Shown here piece by piece: positions 11,840 through 25,004 of a DNA stretch of 64,000 nucleotides. The stretch is taken from positions 1,984,001 through 2,048,000 of the forward strand of contig JAJQJQ010000007.1 of the NCBI GenBank assembly GCA_028622995.1, read 5' to 3'. Position 1 is the first letter of the stretch. Each line of letters begins with the position of its first letter. The translations under genes were made by a program, and so were the position numbers. This DNA is from Panagrolaimus kolymaensis. Lineage: Eukaryota; Nematoda; Chromadorea; Rhabditida; Panagrolaimidae. The notes under the pieces are model-generated. The model saw only the letters and a program-made list of their open reading frames with translations. It ran no database searches and was not told where the DNA came from.

Positions 11840-13540
11840 TCAAATGGAAAGTTTATAAAGCAGACGATTTACAAGTGATTCAGAATCAGCAAAAAAGACA
11901 TCAAGAAAATATGAATGCCTTTCAAGTTTTGCATCTTCTACCGTATTTCTCCATTGTGTTGGAATGCTTTTAACACCAAATCTTGCACCAAGCAACGCGC
12001 CAGTTATAGCTGCATTATTTGTTGTATCACCACCTAGGGATATAGCATTTATGATGCCATCATAAAATGATTCAGCATATAATAAATGATGAAATGCAAT
12101 TTGTATGGTAATTCCAAGATAATCGATTGGAACTTCATGTTCAATGCTGCCACTACCGCTTTCACTTTCAGATTCAGGAAATGGATGAGGTCGATGTCGA
12201 GCTTCTTCCAAATGTTCCAAAACTAATGAAGTTTTAGCACTTTTACATGCAACTTCATAAGCAATCTATAAAAAAATTTGATAGTTAGCTTAGGTGAGAT
12301 TTGACAATTCCGAAGATAAGGATTATCTTTTTTTTAATGTTCACTTTTTGTGGAAGACAAAAAGCAAAGTTTGGGCACCAAAAAAGAAGAAAGCAAACAA
12401 TTTTTTTTTTGCAAAAAAAGAAGCAAAAAATTGCGCTTCCAAAATAAAGTTTCCAACAACTTCCGGTACGTCTGAACTTTCAAAAGCCATTTCCATTTTA
12501 TAAGAGCTGCTTTCCTCATTTGCATACTCTTTTCTTTAGAATAAAGAACCATAAAAAAAGGCTTACTTGTGGATCAGGACATAAAATAAGCGATCGAAGA
12601 GCAGCTGCGAGAACTCTCACGGCATCTTGGGCAGCTGGATGAGGTTGTGTTAGTCGAGTCAACCTCAAAGCCAATGAACCCGTAAGCGAATCATTTAATC
12701 GTGTAGCTGTAGCAATGGCCAATGGAATTGCACCAAATAAACACATATTTGAAAGTGATGATTTATTTTTAAGTAAAGCTGATAGGGTAATTTTCTTTTC
12801 CAATTGTCCACCACTTATTTGAGGATCAACATTTTCTGTTTCAAGTTCAAATGCTTCAAATACAGGATTAAGTGTTCCAATGGGATCCGATCGTTTCCAA
12901 CGAAGTATCGATTCCACAATATCAGAAAGATCAACACAACCTTGACGGGATAATGATCGAGCAATGAGCATTGAATATTCAGTTCCATCATTCACCTAAA
13001 AAATGAAAAATCAAATAAGTTTTGAGAAAATATGGTAATGGAAAGGATAAACCCCAATATATATTGCTAATATATTTATTAAAGGAATGAATTCAAGCTG
13101 TACAAAAACGAGGAAAATTAAAGCTTTTCAAGCAATAAAAAGGTTCAACGTTAGTTTTTGTTTGAATAAATTTTGTAAAATTTACGCTTAAAATCTAACC
13201 TTTTTTTTTAATGCAATGGCACTAACTAACAAAGCTATGGGTAAGAAAAAAGGAACTTTAACACACCTTAATAAAATAATAAAAGCTTTAAAAAATGGGA
13301 AGAAAGCATGGATCAGTTTATTTTTTTAGAACCCAAAAAGGCCCTTTTAACCGATACCTGTCCAGGTGGAAATTCAAAGACAGCTGAACCACGAATTGGA
13401 AGGAAATATGAATCTTCACGATCCGTGGAAATTTGCTCTATCACATCATGAGCCGATCGAAATTTATATCGACAACCAAGGGCGTCACCAGCAGCTTGAC
13501 CAATTAGGGCTCCAACTGCTCGATCAGATAAATATGGCAT
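11840..13540 (-). CDS. ADP-ribosylglycohydrolase (DraG/ARH) fold protein with altered metal motifs
   Basis: Exons (minus) 13358-13540, 12567-12995, 11840-12265; phase 0 throughout, 345 aa, normal family length. The family hydrolyses ADP-ribose bonds using two Mg ions held by acidic motifs. The N-terminus is canonical (GALIGQAAGDALG, residues 10-22), and PPGQV before the second motif matches the bacterial-type subfamily. Two ligand motifs depart from consensus. The usual TDD(T/S)E is NDGTE (residues 63-67), so the second Asp is Gly. The usual GGDTDTNAA is GGDTTNNAA (282-290), losing the second Asp and the Thr. The NGxLMR segment is also changed (SNMCLFGAIPL). This suggests weak or no hydrolase activity, or a different ligand. 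The start at 13540 is by homology; the frame stays open further upstream to 13777. The 301-nt second intron includes an A-rich tract. Confidence 0.85.
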
Positions 13541-16500
13541 TTTAGGAACGGAGAATGAAGTCTCCGTTTCCGAAGAAGTTGAGGACGCAATGTCCTTATG
13601 CGAAATAATTATGGTCGACAGTTTGGCAAAATTTAATAAAACAATGTTGATATAGTTTTTGAGGAAATGAACGAAGCTTCCAAAGAAGTTAAAAATTACT
13701 TGAATAATAAAAAAATAAAAGTTTGTTTTCTGACAAATTAGGATGTATGAATCTAAAAATGGAAACGAATGATTCAAAAGAAAGAAAATTGAGAAGAACG
13801 CAAAAATAACAACTTCTTTTATACGCGAAAGGGCAAAAACATCTGCAAAAAAAAAAGTTAAAAGTCATGGGAAAATATGGCAAAAAACAATGAGCAATTT
13901 TGGAGGAAGGATGTATAGATAAAAAATAAATGATTCAAAAAAGGAACTTTGGTCACATAAATGTTAATTGGACGACACACTTGCCATTTAGATTCAAATT
14001 AAAATGGCTATTATTCAATGGTTGTAGGAAGATAAAATAAAATGTAACGATGATGGTTTTTTGATGCAATCTTCGTTCTGCCCAAAAGCAAGCTTGGCAC
14101 CGAATAAAGAACACGAAAAGATGTGAGAGATCACATACCAGATAAAAACCGGAAGAATGGCAATTGGAGAAGAAAAAGAATTGTTAGACGCCTACAAACA
14201 TTTTTCTCAAAAAAAGGTTTTAAAAGAAATAAGCACTTTTTTATAACATAAAAAAAGAAAATTGTGATTTACTCTTCAAAGTAAGCTGCTGCTTCAGAAG
14301 GCTACAAACAGGAAGGCAAAAAACAAGAAATGATGCCATTTTCGCTCAACTTTAAAAGCAGCAATACAGGAAATCTATCATGAGCAATAAAATACATATA
14401 AAATTTTCAACCAAAGTGCAGTAGTAAATAATATTAAAGAATTATAAATAATGGAAACATTTTTTTTCTTCTCTCGGCTCAATGCCGTTCATGTTTAAAA
14501 AGGCGAGAAGAAGAAGAAAAGAATAAAAAACACATAGTGAGTGGCATTTAGAGAGAAAAAATGCGTGTTGCTTTTTTTTTCGACTGTCGACGTCAGCAAT
14601 CTTTTTTTCTTCATTCTTATTCTAAAAGATAAAAAGACATATAGCAGCAGCGGCGGCGACGTCCAATGTCCGGAGGCATAAAAAAAAGTTGTGCTGTTTA
14701 AAATCTAATTTGCAATTTATTTGAAAAAAAGGCATTTGCAATAAATAACACAAAGATAAAATGAAAATTAAAAAAAAACTGTGAAGAAAATTGGAGCATG
14801 TTTGTGGTTTAATCAAAGAGTATTAAAATGGAAACTACTTCCGCGACAGTAATTATTTTTTCTTCTTCTTCAAGATGGCGGTTGTCATGCTTAAAAACTT
14901 AATTATGGTAGACTGAAGATTATAGCAACAGCTAATGTTAGTTTTTATTCTTTAGTAATTCACAAAGCACAAAAAAAAGTGTGGCATAACAAATAGTGTT
15001 TTTAAAAAAGCTATTATTTAGATTAAATTGTGCGTGCGCAAAAAAATAAACAGAAATGGTTCTGCCTTTTTTTAGAAAAACATGCTTTGTTGCAGAAACG
15101 CGGTTGCTTGTTTTTTACCCCTTCTTTTTATTCAACACAAAAGTCCGCCTCCGGAATAGAGTATATTTTTCATTTCTCTCATCCTTCTTTTTTATGCTGG
15201 TTGTCAAAAAGAATAAAGCAAAGATCATCATCATGCTTTTTCTTATTTAGCTAGTGCAAAATGTCTCCTGAATAAGCAAACAAAAAGAGATGAGTCTTCA
15301 ATCAAATAAATGCAGCAACATTCTATTAAATTTTTGGAGAATTTAATTTAAAAACCGAATTACAAGAAAGTGAACTAATTCGTTACCAACTTGGAATATT
15401 TTTTTAGAAAGTCACAAAGAGAAGAGCACTTAAAAAAGTTAGGTTTTAAACAAAAATTGACGAGTGTTAAAGAGGTTTTTTTAAGAAGCTCTTTTTAAGG
15501 CAAAGCTAATAAATAGTCTCTGCGTTATCCAAAAAAGGTTCTCATAAAAAAATGGGTGCTGCATTTTTTGTTGCCTGCAAAACGATGCTAAAGGAATAAA
15601 TGATGACGAGCAACTGAGATGGTAGCTGCTGCTGCTGCTTACTTTGAAAAGTAAAAGGTTCTTTAATTCATGAGAAGAAAAATAAAAAGCTACGAATTAA
15701 AAAAAGTTTTTGTTGCCAAAGGCGATTATTATTATATATTTTTGCAGAAAAAAAGGCAGTCTTTAGTAGTATTTTAGAGTTAGCCTAAATTTAGATGCCT
15801 TTTTGCTGAATAAAAAAGTCGGTCTATTCGATAAGAAAGAAATATGTAAGAACAGACAAAGTTAAGCTACAAACAGTAGCAGTCCACTAATATCGAGGGA
15901 ATGAATGAAATCTTATCAATGAGAAACCCGCAACTTTTTTCTTTTTTAAATTTAAAATTTAACATTTTTTAGTTTGTTTAAATTTCGATTGTGCTTGAAC
16001 TTTAAAACTTTTCTGGAAGCTCCTACGTAAAAACTCAACGAGTCACAACTCAGTCATCAATCAATAAACAAATATAAATAAGAGTGGGTTGGTTTATAAA
16101 CAAAATCTCCGAGAACAAACGACGGCCAAAATTTCGATGGGTAATAGACTTTTCACGTGAATCAACTTTTTTTTATTTTTTTTAAAATTGTGTGAAAATC
16201 TTTAGACGGCGCCAGCATAAAAAATAAGTCGTTGTTGAGTTTTAAAGTTTTTAACAAAATAAAAGATATAAAAAAAGAAGCACACATTTTAATGATTAAA
16301 CCTAATGAGATTGGGTTTATGTTTGCGAACCACTCATAAAAGAATAAAAATATAAAACTGTTTGATGAGTTTTTCCTTGATTAATTTTGTGGAGGCAGAA
16401 CAAAGAGGGGTTTATGGAACGGCAATAAAAATTGCAAAGTCATCGAATAAAAGAATGCATCAATTTCTAGAGGCATTTGAGAAAACTAAAATACTCTAAT

Positions 16501-19500
16501 TCATTATCTTTCTCGACTAGTGCTTGCTGCCTTGCTGAAATCCACTAACGCTTATCGTTTACTCAACAAAAATAAAGTTTGCTTCAATGAACGATGATTG
16601 ACAGATATTTTTTATTTTTTACTCTATAGGAAAATTGATGATTGCTTTCATTTTAAAATATTACGTCAATAAAAATGAAAGCTGTTTTTGACAAAAAAAA
16701 ATCGAGCCTCAATTTTTTTTTTCAAAAATTATACAAATAAAATAAAGCCAAAAAGTCATGAGACACCACCACCACTTTTAATTGTTTTAATTTACAGCGC
16801 GAAAAAATGAATGATTCCAATAAAAAAATTTTATCGCATTAAAAAGCAGCAAAACAGAAAACTTTTTCTATTTTTAAAGCAAAAAACAGAGCTTTCCCAA
16901 AACAAAAGCGGTTATTACTGTATCGCCTTTGCTTGCACCGGAAACAAAAAAATACATATGCTTGTTTGCGTGCTTGTGTGTGGTTGAAAAGAAAAAAGCA
17001 AAGAATAAGTAAGCGGATAAAAATTTACAAAGCTAAATCAAAGTTACCTAAGGATTAATCGAGTACGAAAATGGCTTTGAAAGAAGCACTTAATAATATT
17101 AAATAAATTTATACTTTAGACAAAAAATGAAATGAGAAAACGTGAAACGCATTAAAAGATTTGTTCCCAAAATAATAAGGTTTTTGTTGCAAAATGATAA
17201 TTAAAAATCCTCTTTATAGCATTTTTTTTAACCGAGAAAAAGAGAAAGGAATGTGAAGGATAAATATGTACAGATGTTCAGGTGTTTAAAGGAAATGTTT
17301 TTTAAGTGCATGAGTTTAAAAGTGGGAGTTACGTGATTCATGGTTTATGAAATTTACTTGGATTTTAAATTTTGCACAATTTTAATTAGCCGGTGTTGGG
17401 CTACCGAAGTTGCAACAAAATATCCAAAAATTATATTACCCAATGAACGACATTTCAACCCCATATTATCCTGTTTATAAAAACCAAAATAACTTCTAAA
17501 AATAACCCAAAAATACTGACGACTACAGTATTATATTTTCATTATCTAAAAAAGATCAACAAATCAAAACTAAAAATAGTCTTGATTTTATTTTGGACGA
17601 GGACGAAAAATAAACAAAATGAGTATTTTCTCAAAGAAATTATTCTTCTTTTATATACTCATTATTTTCATCTTTAAAAAACATGAACGAACGTAAAAAA
17701 ATAGATAGTAACATAAACAACCGCATTGTTTTTTAACCGATTTCAAAACATTTTTTACTTTTAAAGAAAAAATCTTATAAAAAAATAATTTTTCCCTTTA
17801 AAAACAATCAAAAAATAAAGATACATTCATTTAGAGATAAATGATGAACGATCTCTGAAAAATGACGACAGAATGATAAATAGGAGAAGAAGGAGACACG
17901 GCTGATAAGGTTTAATTTCGTTTGTATGAATGAAGCAAGTTTTTCATCTTCTTTTAACTTTGAAAAAAGTGGAGAAATCACGACAGTAAAAAAGTTAAAG
18001 AAGAAAAAAACAACAAGGACAAAGTTTATTTTTATACCCCAAAATATTATTTTTTGTCTTTCAAGAAAAAAAAGTCAAAACATAATCATACTTATTTTCA
18101 ACTTCATGAAATCACGTTAAAAATAATATGAAAACTTTTGTTATTAGTTAAGTGATTGGTGGGTAAATGACGTTTACTTCTCTTTATCATGAAAGTTCAG
18201 AGTAAACATACTACTTGGGAAGAAAAAAAGTTTTTTTGACAATAAAAAAAACATTACATAATATTCTTTTTTATATCAACAATCAAAAAAAGTAAACGAG
18301 AAAGAAGGAGGGTAAAAAAACAAATGAAATATTTAACCGCGATAACACAACAAATGACCAATCCAAAAAATAAAAATAAAATACTTTTTATTTTTTTAGT
18401 GGATGAAAAACAAACTTTATTTATATGTTTATCGCATACTAAACTAGAGGCAAAATAAAAGAGAGATAAAGATCTTGGAATTATATGAAAGAGTTATATT
18501 AAGATAAATTTGGTATCTAACTTTGCAGATCTAATTTAACTCGATTTTCAAGCTGAGCGTGGACTTTTTTTATATGCTTGTGTGCAAAGTTTTAAAAGAT
18601 TGAAATATGTTGTTTTTCAAACATTTTTTCTATAACTAAAAATCACAGTCTTCTCCTTTTCAAATCAAAAACAATCAGAACTTCAATCTCAAATTTAGCG
18701 ATTTAAAACAAAATTCAAAGTGCTTTTAAACACACCCATTCAAAAGGAAAGACCGCTTTTAAAATATTTTTTCTTGAATTCGAAAAAAACAGCAAAACAT
18801 ATAAGCCATCAAAAACCTTTTCGATTCAAGCATAACCAATAATAAATAAAACCAACAATATTAAAGAATAATAAAAAAGCTATAATTCAATTACCATCGA
18901 AAAATAAATATAAACACTTTTCAACTCAGGAAAAGAGAAAAAAGCATAAAAACAAGCTCCAATTTTTTCTTGATAAAAAATAAAACCGGAAATAAATGAC
19001 CCAATATTGGATCATTCTCAAAATTATTCTCTTTTATGGGTGTTAATTGCGTCAAAAAAGGAAAGAATGAGAGTTAAGAGCTGAAATGATTGCTGCCAAT
19101 TATCTGATTTTTACAACCATCTTCTTGCAAGCCCTATTAAGATCTTCGATAAAAAAAATTGAAGAAACATTAAAATGATTTTATACATACATTTTATTAT
19201 GCCTTTTAGAAGAACGTTAAAACTTCATAGCATAAAAAATTTTTTGGGACTAAAATCGAATGATTAAAGAACCACCATAATTTTTTGTATCGTTCTTTTT
19301 TTGGGTTGTTCTCTCTCTTCTTATAAAATACAATTATTCTTCCTTAATTTTTGAACAAAAAAATAAAAGAAAAAATAGGATTCTTTTTTTCTCTTTCTCT
19401 GACAAGACATTAGTTTTTTTTATTCTTTAGCAAAAGAATGGGCAATGTATTTTTTATTTTATTTCCGATTTTAAAATAGGTGTCGCGATGGAAAAAAACA

Positions 19501-22391
19501 ATGTTAGTCATAAAAAATGTCGCAAAAATAAACACGGAAAAGCTTTATAAAAATCTTGAAATATCATAAAAGGTGAAACCTTTTATTGCCTCGAAAAGAG
19601 TAGTTAAAATATAGCGCTACAGTATTGTTTTGTATTCAAATAAAAATGATAAATAAATAATGAATCGATCGAAAGGACAAATTGATGGATCTCGGGATTT
19701 CATTTTTTGAAGTTTTATGTAAACATCATTGAAATCTTGTTTATAAATTTTCGTAAAAATCAAAACACGCTAAAAAAAACTTTCTCAGTGGTTTTAAAAT
19801 CCGTTGACTTATTTATCACGTCGCAACATATCGGTTTCGAAGCTTCGAGTATTTTAGTTTTAAAAACAAAACACATAAAAAGCTCATGAAAAAAGGCAAT
19901 GTAAAATGAAAAACAGTTGTTAGTTTTTTAAATTTTGTCACTTCCTCACTCACGACTATGGAATTCATTTTTTTTTGAAAGTGACCAACTGTTTGTTTGA
20001 TAAAAAGGCTTTGAAAAGGTGAATAAAAATCTCAAAAAAAAGTTTAGCTTCAAAAAACTCCCAAAAACTATAGTTTATCGTCCGCCATTTTTGTTTCAAA
20101 TCAACGAGAAACAAAAAAGTTTTGGAAAAATCGATGAATTAATGGAGAGATTAATATCCTATTTTCAATTTAGTCATTGTTCGAAAGAAAAAATACGCCT
20201 TCGAAGAAGATTTGGAATAGCAAAGAAAACAAAAAACCCAATCGCATTTTTTTTGTTGTTATTGGTGATGATTGGTGGACGCCAACGGATTTCTTAAGGA
20301 ATTTTTTTTCAATTTGTTCTAAAATTATCTTTTTTCTTAGTGAGCAAAACAAAATAAATAAATCTCAGTCGATAACATTACAACAATGGCTTTAGAATGA
20401 GAAAGTGGCTGCAAAAAATAAAGCCATTTGAAAAAAATTAAAAGTTAAAAATAGTAAGCTTAACACATTGGAGAAAACAAAAGGAAAAAAGGGTTTACCG
20501 CTGGAAAATAAACACAAACTATAGCTTCTGAAAGAAAAAAAAATAGGTAGTTATCATCTTCGTTAAAAATCAAATCATATGAGCCAAAAAAATTGTTTGT
20601 ATAAAAAAAGTTGCAAAGTTGTTTCATTTGCTTCCGTACTCTGACAACTCCAATAAAAAACAGAGAAATAATTATCAGAAAAACAATGTTTGCACAAATA
20701 AGAAAATCATGTTTTTAAATTTCCCATATTTATAAAACTAAAAACAACAAAATTTTGAAAAAATCAAAAACAAATTTAATATTTTTTACGCGTAAATTTG
20801 CTGAAGGCAATTTTAAAAATTGTTCATTTGCACTCAAAAAATGGTAGCATTTTTTTTATAAACTTAAAACTTATTTGTTTTTATACTTTTTTCTTCTTTC
20901 AATTTTTTCAAGGATTAATTTAACAAAATTACGTCAAAGAAAGAAAAAATAAGATAATGGTTTTGGAGATTCGTGGAAAAGTTAAATATGTTTGAGTTTT
21001 CAATCAATGAAAGTAGCAACAAAAAAATGCGTAAATCTTAGATTAAAAAATGAAACAAAAAAATGATAGGCTTCCATTAGGATGAAGCAGAGGTCAACAG
21101 AAAAAAATTTTCAGTTTGCTTAAACTAAAAAACAAAGAAAAAAAGATTCAAGAAGTTTGGGCTTTTTTAAAAGTTTTAGTTAGGATCAACGGAAAGGATT
21201 GACTCTGACGTCATTGAAAAGCAATCAAGTTTAAAACACAAACAAAAAAATCAAAGGTCGTCCCAAAGATTTTTGTTTGAAGAACTCGTAATTTATTTGT
21301 AAGAAAGATTGACGCTAAAAAGCTATTGGGGTTTAACATGGGCTCAAAGAAAAAGACAAAGTTAAGAATTATTGTAAACTTACTAAAAAAAAGATAGACA
21401 AAAAAGTCGCAAAGCACAAATATAAACCTCACAATGAGCTAAACCCATGTGTAATCTTAGAGTCAATGGTAATGGAAAAAAGAATTGATAACAGAAATGG
21501 CCATTTTCGTTTAATGAAGAAGAAACAGTAGTTTGCTGCAAATTTTTTTGCCTTGAACTTCGTTACATCGTTTGTTATGAGCAAGGTTGAATAAATGAAA
21601 GAAATACATAAAATTTTTACTTTGCAAGAGACAACATTCATTATCAATGAATATTTTAGCCATAAAAATGTTTTATCCTTTAACATAATATATTTCGTGG
21701 AAAAAATTTATTGGGATCAAAATAATATTAAAACATATTTTAAAACTATGAATAAATTTGGTTGAGTTGTATGTACATACAAGAAAGACATAAACTCAGC
21801 GAGAAAACAAATTATGCAAAACCTTTTTACACCTCCTCCACACACACCCTATTTGTCAAATGTTTGGTACAAACAAAAAATAACTAAATTTCAACTAAAC
21901 CATCCTAAATCAAATTCTCTGAAAACGGTTTAAAAAAAGTGAAATAAAAATGATTGTTCTTTGAAATCACATTTCTTTACCTAAAAATGGGTATTTAATT
22001 GTCACATTGAACACATTTTGAGCATGACTTTTATCGGTGCATGTCAATGAATGCTAAATAAAATAGTTTTAAAAAAGTCAGTTTTTTTTTTGTCGTCGAC
22101 AACTTCACGTTTTTCTTTGCTTTGTTGATGCTCAAATTGCGGGCGGATCATGTAAAAAAAGTCAGTCAATAATAAAAAAAGGAAATGTCCGAAGAAAATG
22201 GAGAAAAAAAGATGAGCTTTTTGATGCAAATAAAACAATCGAAAGGACAAAATTTTGTAAAACATATTCAAAGACGTGAAAAAAAACTTTTTTACCTCTT
22301 AGAGCATCTGCCGAAATAAGTGTTAGGAAGCATTAAAAATAGTAATATTCACCCGAAATAACCATATCCTGAAGGTTTCATACATATCAAC
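13541..22391. other. Nearly 9 kb gene-poor AT-rich region
   Basis: I read both strands and found no exon with splice sites and protein-like composition. The sequence is A-rich on the + strand over most of its length, with frequent AAAAAG/GCAAAAAA tracts, the mirror image of T-rich nematode introns. Because the flanking genes on both sides run on the minus strand, it may be upstream or 5'-intron DNA of the ADP-ribosylglycohydrolase gene. A perfect CRE octamer TGACGTCA lies at 21206-21213 and AAGATGGCGG at 14872-14881. Open frames at 17926, 19707, 20019, 21211 and 21429 are Lys/Phe-rich and look like chance. Confidence 0.5.
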
Positions 22392-24096
22392 CCTCAAAAT
22401 GGCAAAATTTCCTTATTAGACGTTTTCTCATTAGGTGTTTGGTACTTTTCCGAAAACAAGAAGGTATAAAAGTTAAAATTAAAACACAAAAACAAAATTT
22501 ATTCAATAATAAAATTCAAAGTTAAAGCTAATCAAGTAGATAAAATGGTGTTTCATCGAGATCAACGCTTTCTTCTTTTTCATCACACACAGAGCCAACC
22601 GGTGAACCATCTTGCACTTCAAATATTGGATCATCAGGAGATTCATATCCTTTTTCAGATGTTGTATCCAATACAGGTTCTTGGAAGGTTGGAGAAAATG
22701 TGCCAGAAATATAGTTGTAATCAGGAGAAGGTGGATTCCAGGATGATGAATACTCATTACAGCTTGATGCTTCCGTTGGAGATAATTTCTTTATATCACT
22801 ATTCAATGGTACCAAAGGCTGAAACAATAATGTTCATAACATTTATAGGAAAAATAAAACAACTAAATTTGCCTTTGATGATAATGGAGTTGAAAATGAA
22901 AGGTTTCGATCATTTTGAGACGAAGAAGAAGATAGTTTCTTTAGGTCATTCAATGGCTTTAAAGGCTAAAATGTGGTTAGTAACAAGGTAAAGAAAGCGA
23001 AAGAAACGAAAAGTTACCTTGGATGATGATGAAGATTGAGGATGGTGATCTTTCAAAGGAACCGATGGATGTTTGATAGTAATAGGAATTGCATTAGCAG
23101 ATGTAACGGGTTTATGAGATTCAGGAACAGATGCTTCACTATCACTTGGAACCGAAGAATATTTAATGGTAGCAGGAAGATGAAGATCATCAGCAAATTT
23201 TACGCTTTTACGAGATACAGGTGCAGAAGATCCAATACCACTTGGAACATAAGAATGTTTGATAATAGGACGTGGAATGACATTAAAAGATGTAGCAGCA
23301 TGAGATACAGGAAGAGATGATACACCAATGTTTGGAACGAAAGGATGCCTGACAGTAGGAAGAGGGATCGCATTAGCAGATGTAGCGCTTATATGAGATA
23401 CAGGAACAGCTGATGGAATTTTGCTTTCGTATGATGCATAATCCTAAAAATGGAAACATTTATTAAAATAAAAACTGAAAACCCATACATTTTTTACTCT
23501 TTTGATAAGAGAAGATGGTGAATTTAATTCTATCGGATCATTTGCAGCACGTTTACGTCCTCTTGAAGTTGGCGGTAGAACAGAAGATGAAGCTGATTTC
23601 TTATAGTTTTCATGAGATGGCGAATAATAACATGGTGAAGAACGTGGTTCCAAGTGCAACTCTTTGTTCATACATTGCGTAAAATCAATAGGATGCGGTC
23701 CAATAACACTCAACACTAAAATCATGAAAAAAATTTAATATTGTAAAAGATTAAATAAAACTCACCATTTAAATTTTGAAGAGTATTGCTCATTGATTTT
23801 TCATGATCTCTTTGAGCCGGATCTTGCCATGGTGAATAACAACTTGGAAAGTTATAATTTCTTGAAGAATATGATCCAACAGATCCACTAAAAGCATTGG
23901 ATATCCCGAATGGGTCATTCACAGGTCTAATCGATCCAATCGAAGATGACAATGGTGTTGTTGAAAAAGAAGATAAAAATGGAGCATTATTTTGATGATT
24001 TGAAAACAATGGATTCGTTGCATCATACGGCGAATTTGAAGTTGGATAACGAACACTTGAAAATTGATTATTTGCAAGAGGATATCGAGGATTCAT
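22392..24096 (-). repeat. Segmental duplication, copy 1
   Basis: About 1.7 kb nearly identical to 26067-27772 (offset 3,676 nt in the gene body). The identity includes the introns and continues about 130 nt past the stop codon, with a few differences there. It ends abruptly at the start codon side: CATATTTGTT here versus CATGGTTGAT in copy 2. Confidence 0.95.
22528..24096 (-). CDS. Unknown Ser/Pro-rich protein, duplicate copy 1
   Basis: Five exons (minus): 23766-24096, 23489-23715, 23018-23443, 22873-22965, 22528-22818; 455 aa, phases consistent. I do not recognise it. It is low in predicted order: rich in Ser, Pro, Asn and Tyr, with no signal peptide or membrane segment. A basic cluster (SRGRKRAANDP, then SSLIKRVKN) at the end of exon 2 could be a nuclear localisation signal. 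Exon 3 holds four degenerate repeats of about 31 residues (pattern P-V-S-H ... A-N-x-I-P ... K-H-x-x-V-P). Exons 4 and 5 start alike (PLKPLNDLKKLS; PLVPLNSDIKKLS), suggesting internal exon duplication. The acidic C-terminus (CDEKEESVDLDETPFYLLD) could be an interaction or activation segment; this is inference. The intron after exon 4 appears to start with GC (AAG|GCAAAT). Confidence 0.75.
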
Positions 24097-24180
24097 ATTT
24101 GTTAATTGAATTGTCGCCAGTAGTATTCTTCAGCTGTAGGCGTCAGTGCGTCATTGCGTCATTAAAGATAAAAGCCATTA
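24097..24180 (-). promoter_or_regulatory. 5' flank of copy 1 with three TGACGC sites
   Basis: At 24140-24163 the minus strand reads AATGACGCAATGACGCACTGACGCC in two overlapping parts: three 8-nt-spaced TGACGC units 45-67 nt upstream of the start codon. TGACG is the half-site of CREB/ATF bZIP factors, and TGACGCAAT resembles a C/EBP-ATF composite. Copy 2 lacks it. Regulation is inferred. Confidence 0.35.
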
Positions 24181-24607
24181 AAAAATAAGCATATCGTTTA
24201 CTTTATGGGTTTTTAGGATTGCTTTGATAAAAGTTTTGTAAACTTTGTATTTTTTTTTGTCGAAGAGAATTTCTTGAATAAATTTATGCAGCAAAAAATA
24301 AAGGAAGATGTGCATCAATTTTCGAAGTTAAAATTAGACCATTTACCAAAAAAAAGACTAGTTTGCTTGAGAAACTTTAAGTTGATAAGTATATGTTGAT
24401 TGAGCTCCATTACAAAATTCTGAAGCTACTCCTACTGTACTAATTACTATTGTTCCATTTGGTTTTAAACTTTCTGATTTACAATTTTACTATTCATTCC
24501 TTGTTGATTTCAGAAAATGCTTTCAATAAAATTTTAGTCAAGATTTTTTTTTTGTTTTACTAAAAAGCAAAACATTCCAAAAATTATTTTGTACAGCTCT
24601 TAGTTGC

Positions 24608-24630
24608 TGTTTTGATTAAATTAATCAAAA
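24608..24630. repeat. Perfect palindrome, 11-bp arms
   Basis: GTTTTGATTAA, one A, TTAATCAAAAC. It lies 90 nt left of the minisatellite and could mark an element end; no transposase or matching partner was found. Confidence 0.6.
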
Positions 24631-24720
24631 CAACTTAAGCTCCTTCGCCACGTCAAGGCGGCTGTACTTTGAAGGAGAAAAGGGTTTTCACCCCCACCAG
24701 TTAACAGGTGTTTCCGAGAA

Positions 24721-25004
24721 ATCTCCGAAGAGATATAAGTGAAGAAGGCCGACGCAAAAGCGAAGGATATCTCCGAAGAGATATAAGTGAAGAAGGCCGA
24801 CGCAAAGCGAAGGATATCTCCGAAGAGATATAAGTGAAGAAGGCCGACGCAAAAGCGAAGGATATCTCCGAAGAGATATAAGTGAAGAAGGCCGACGCAA
24901 AAGCGAAGGATATCTCCGAAGAGATATAAGTGAAGAAGGCCGACGCAAAGCGAAGGATATCTCCGAAGAGATATAAGTGAAGAAAGCTGACGCAAAGCGA
25001 AGGA
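24721..25004. repeat. Minisatellite, six 47-48 bp units, each with a hairpin
   Basis: Unit boundaries: 24721-24768, 24769-24815, 24816-24863, 24864-24911, 24912-24958, 24959-25004. The only length difference is AAAA versus AAA after GACGC; the last unit also has AAGCTGACG for AGGCCGACG. Each unit contains ATATCTC-CGAA-GAGATAT, a perfect 7-bp inverted repeat around a 4-nt loop (the first unit starts within it). The mixed unit lengths (48, 47, 48, 48, 47, 46) break any reading frame, so the open frames here are not genes. Confidence 0.95.

Noticed and set aside
22545..23320. Plus-strand open frames over the duplicated gene
   Set aside because: Shadows of the minus-strand exons; the minus-strand model has consistent splice sites and phases.
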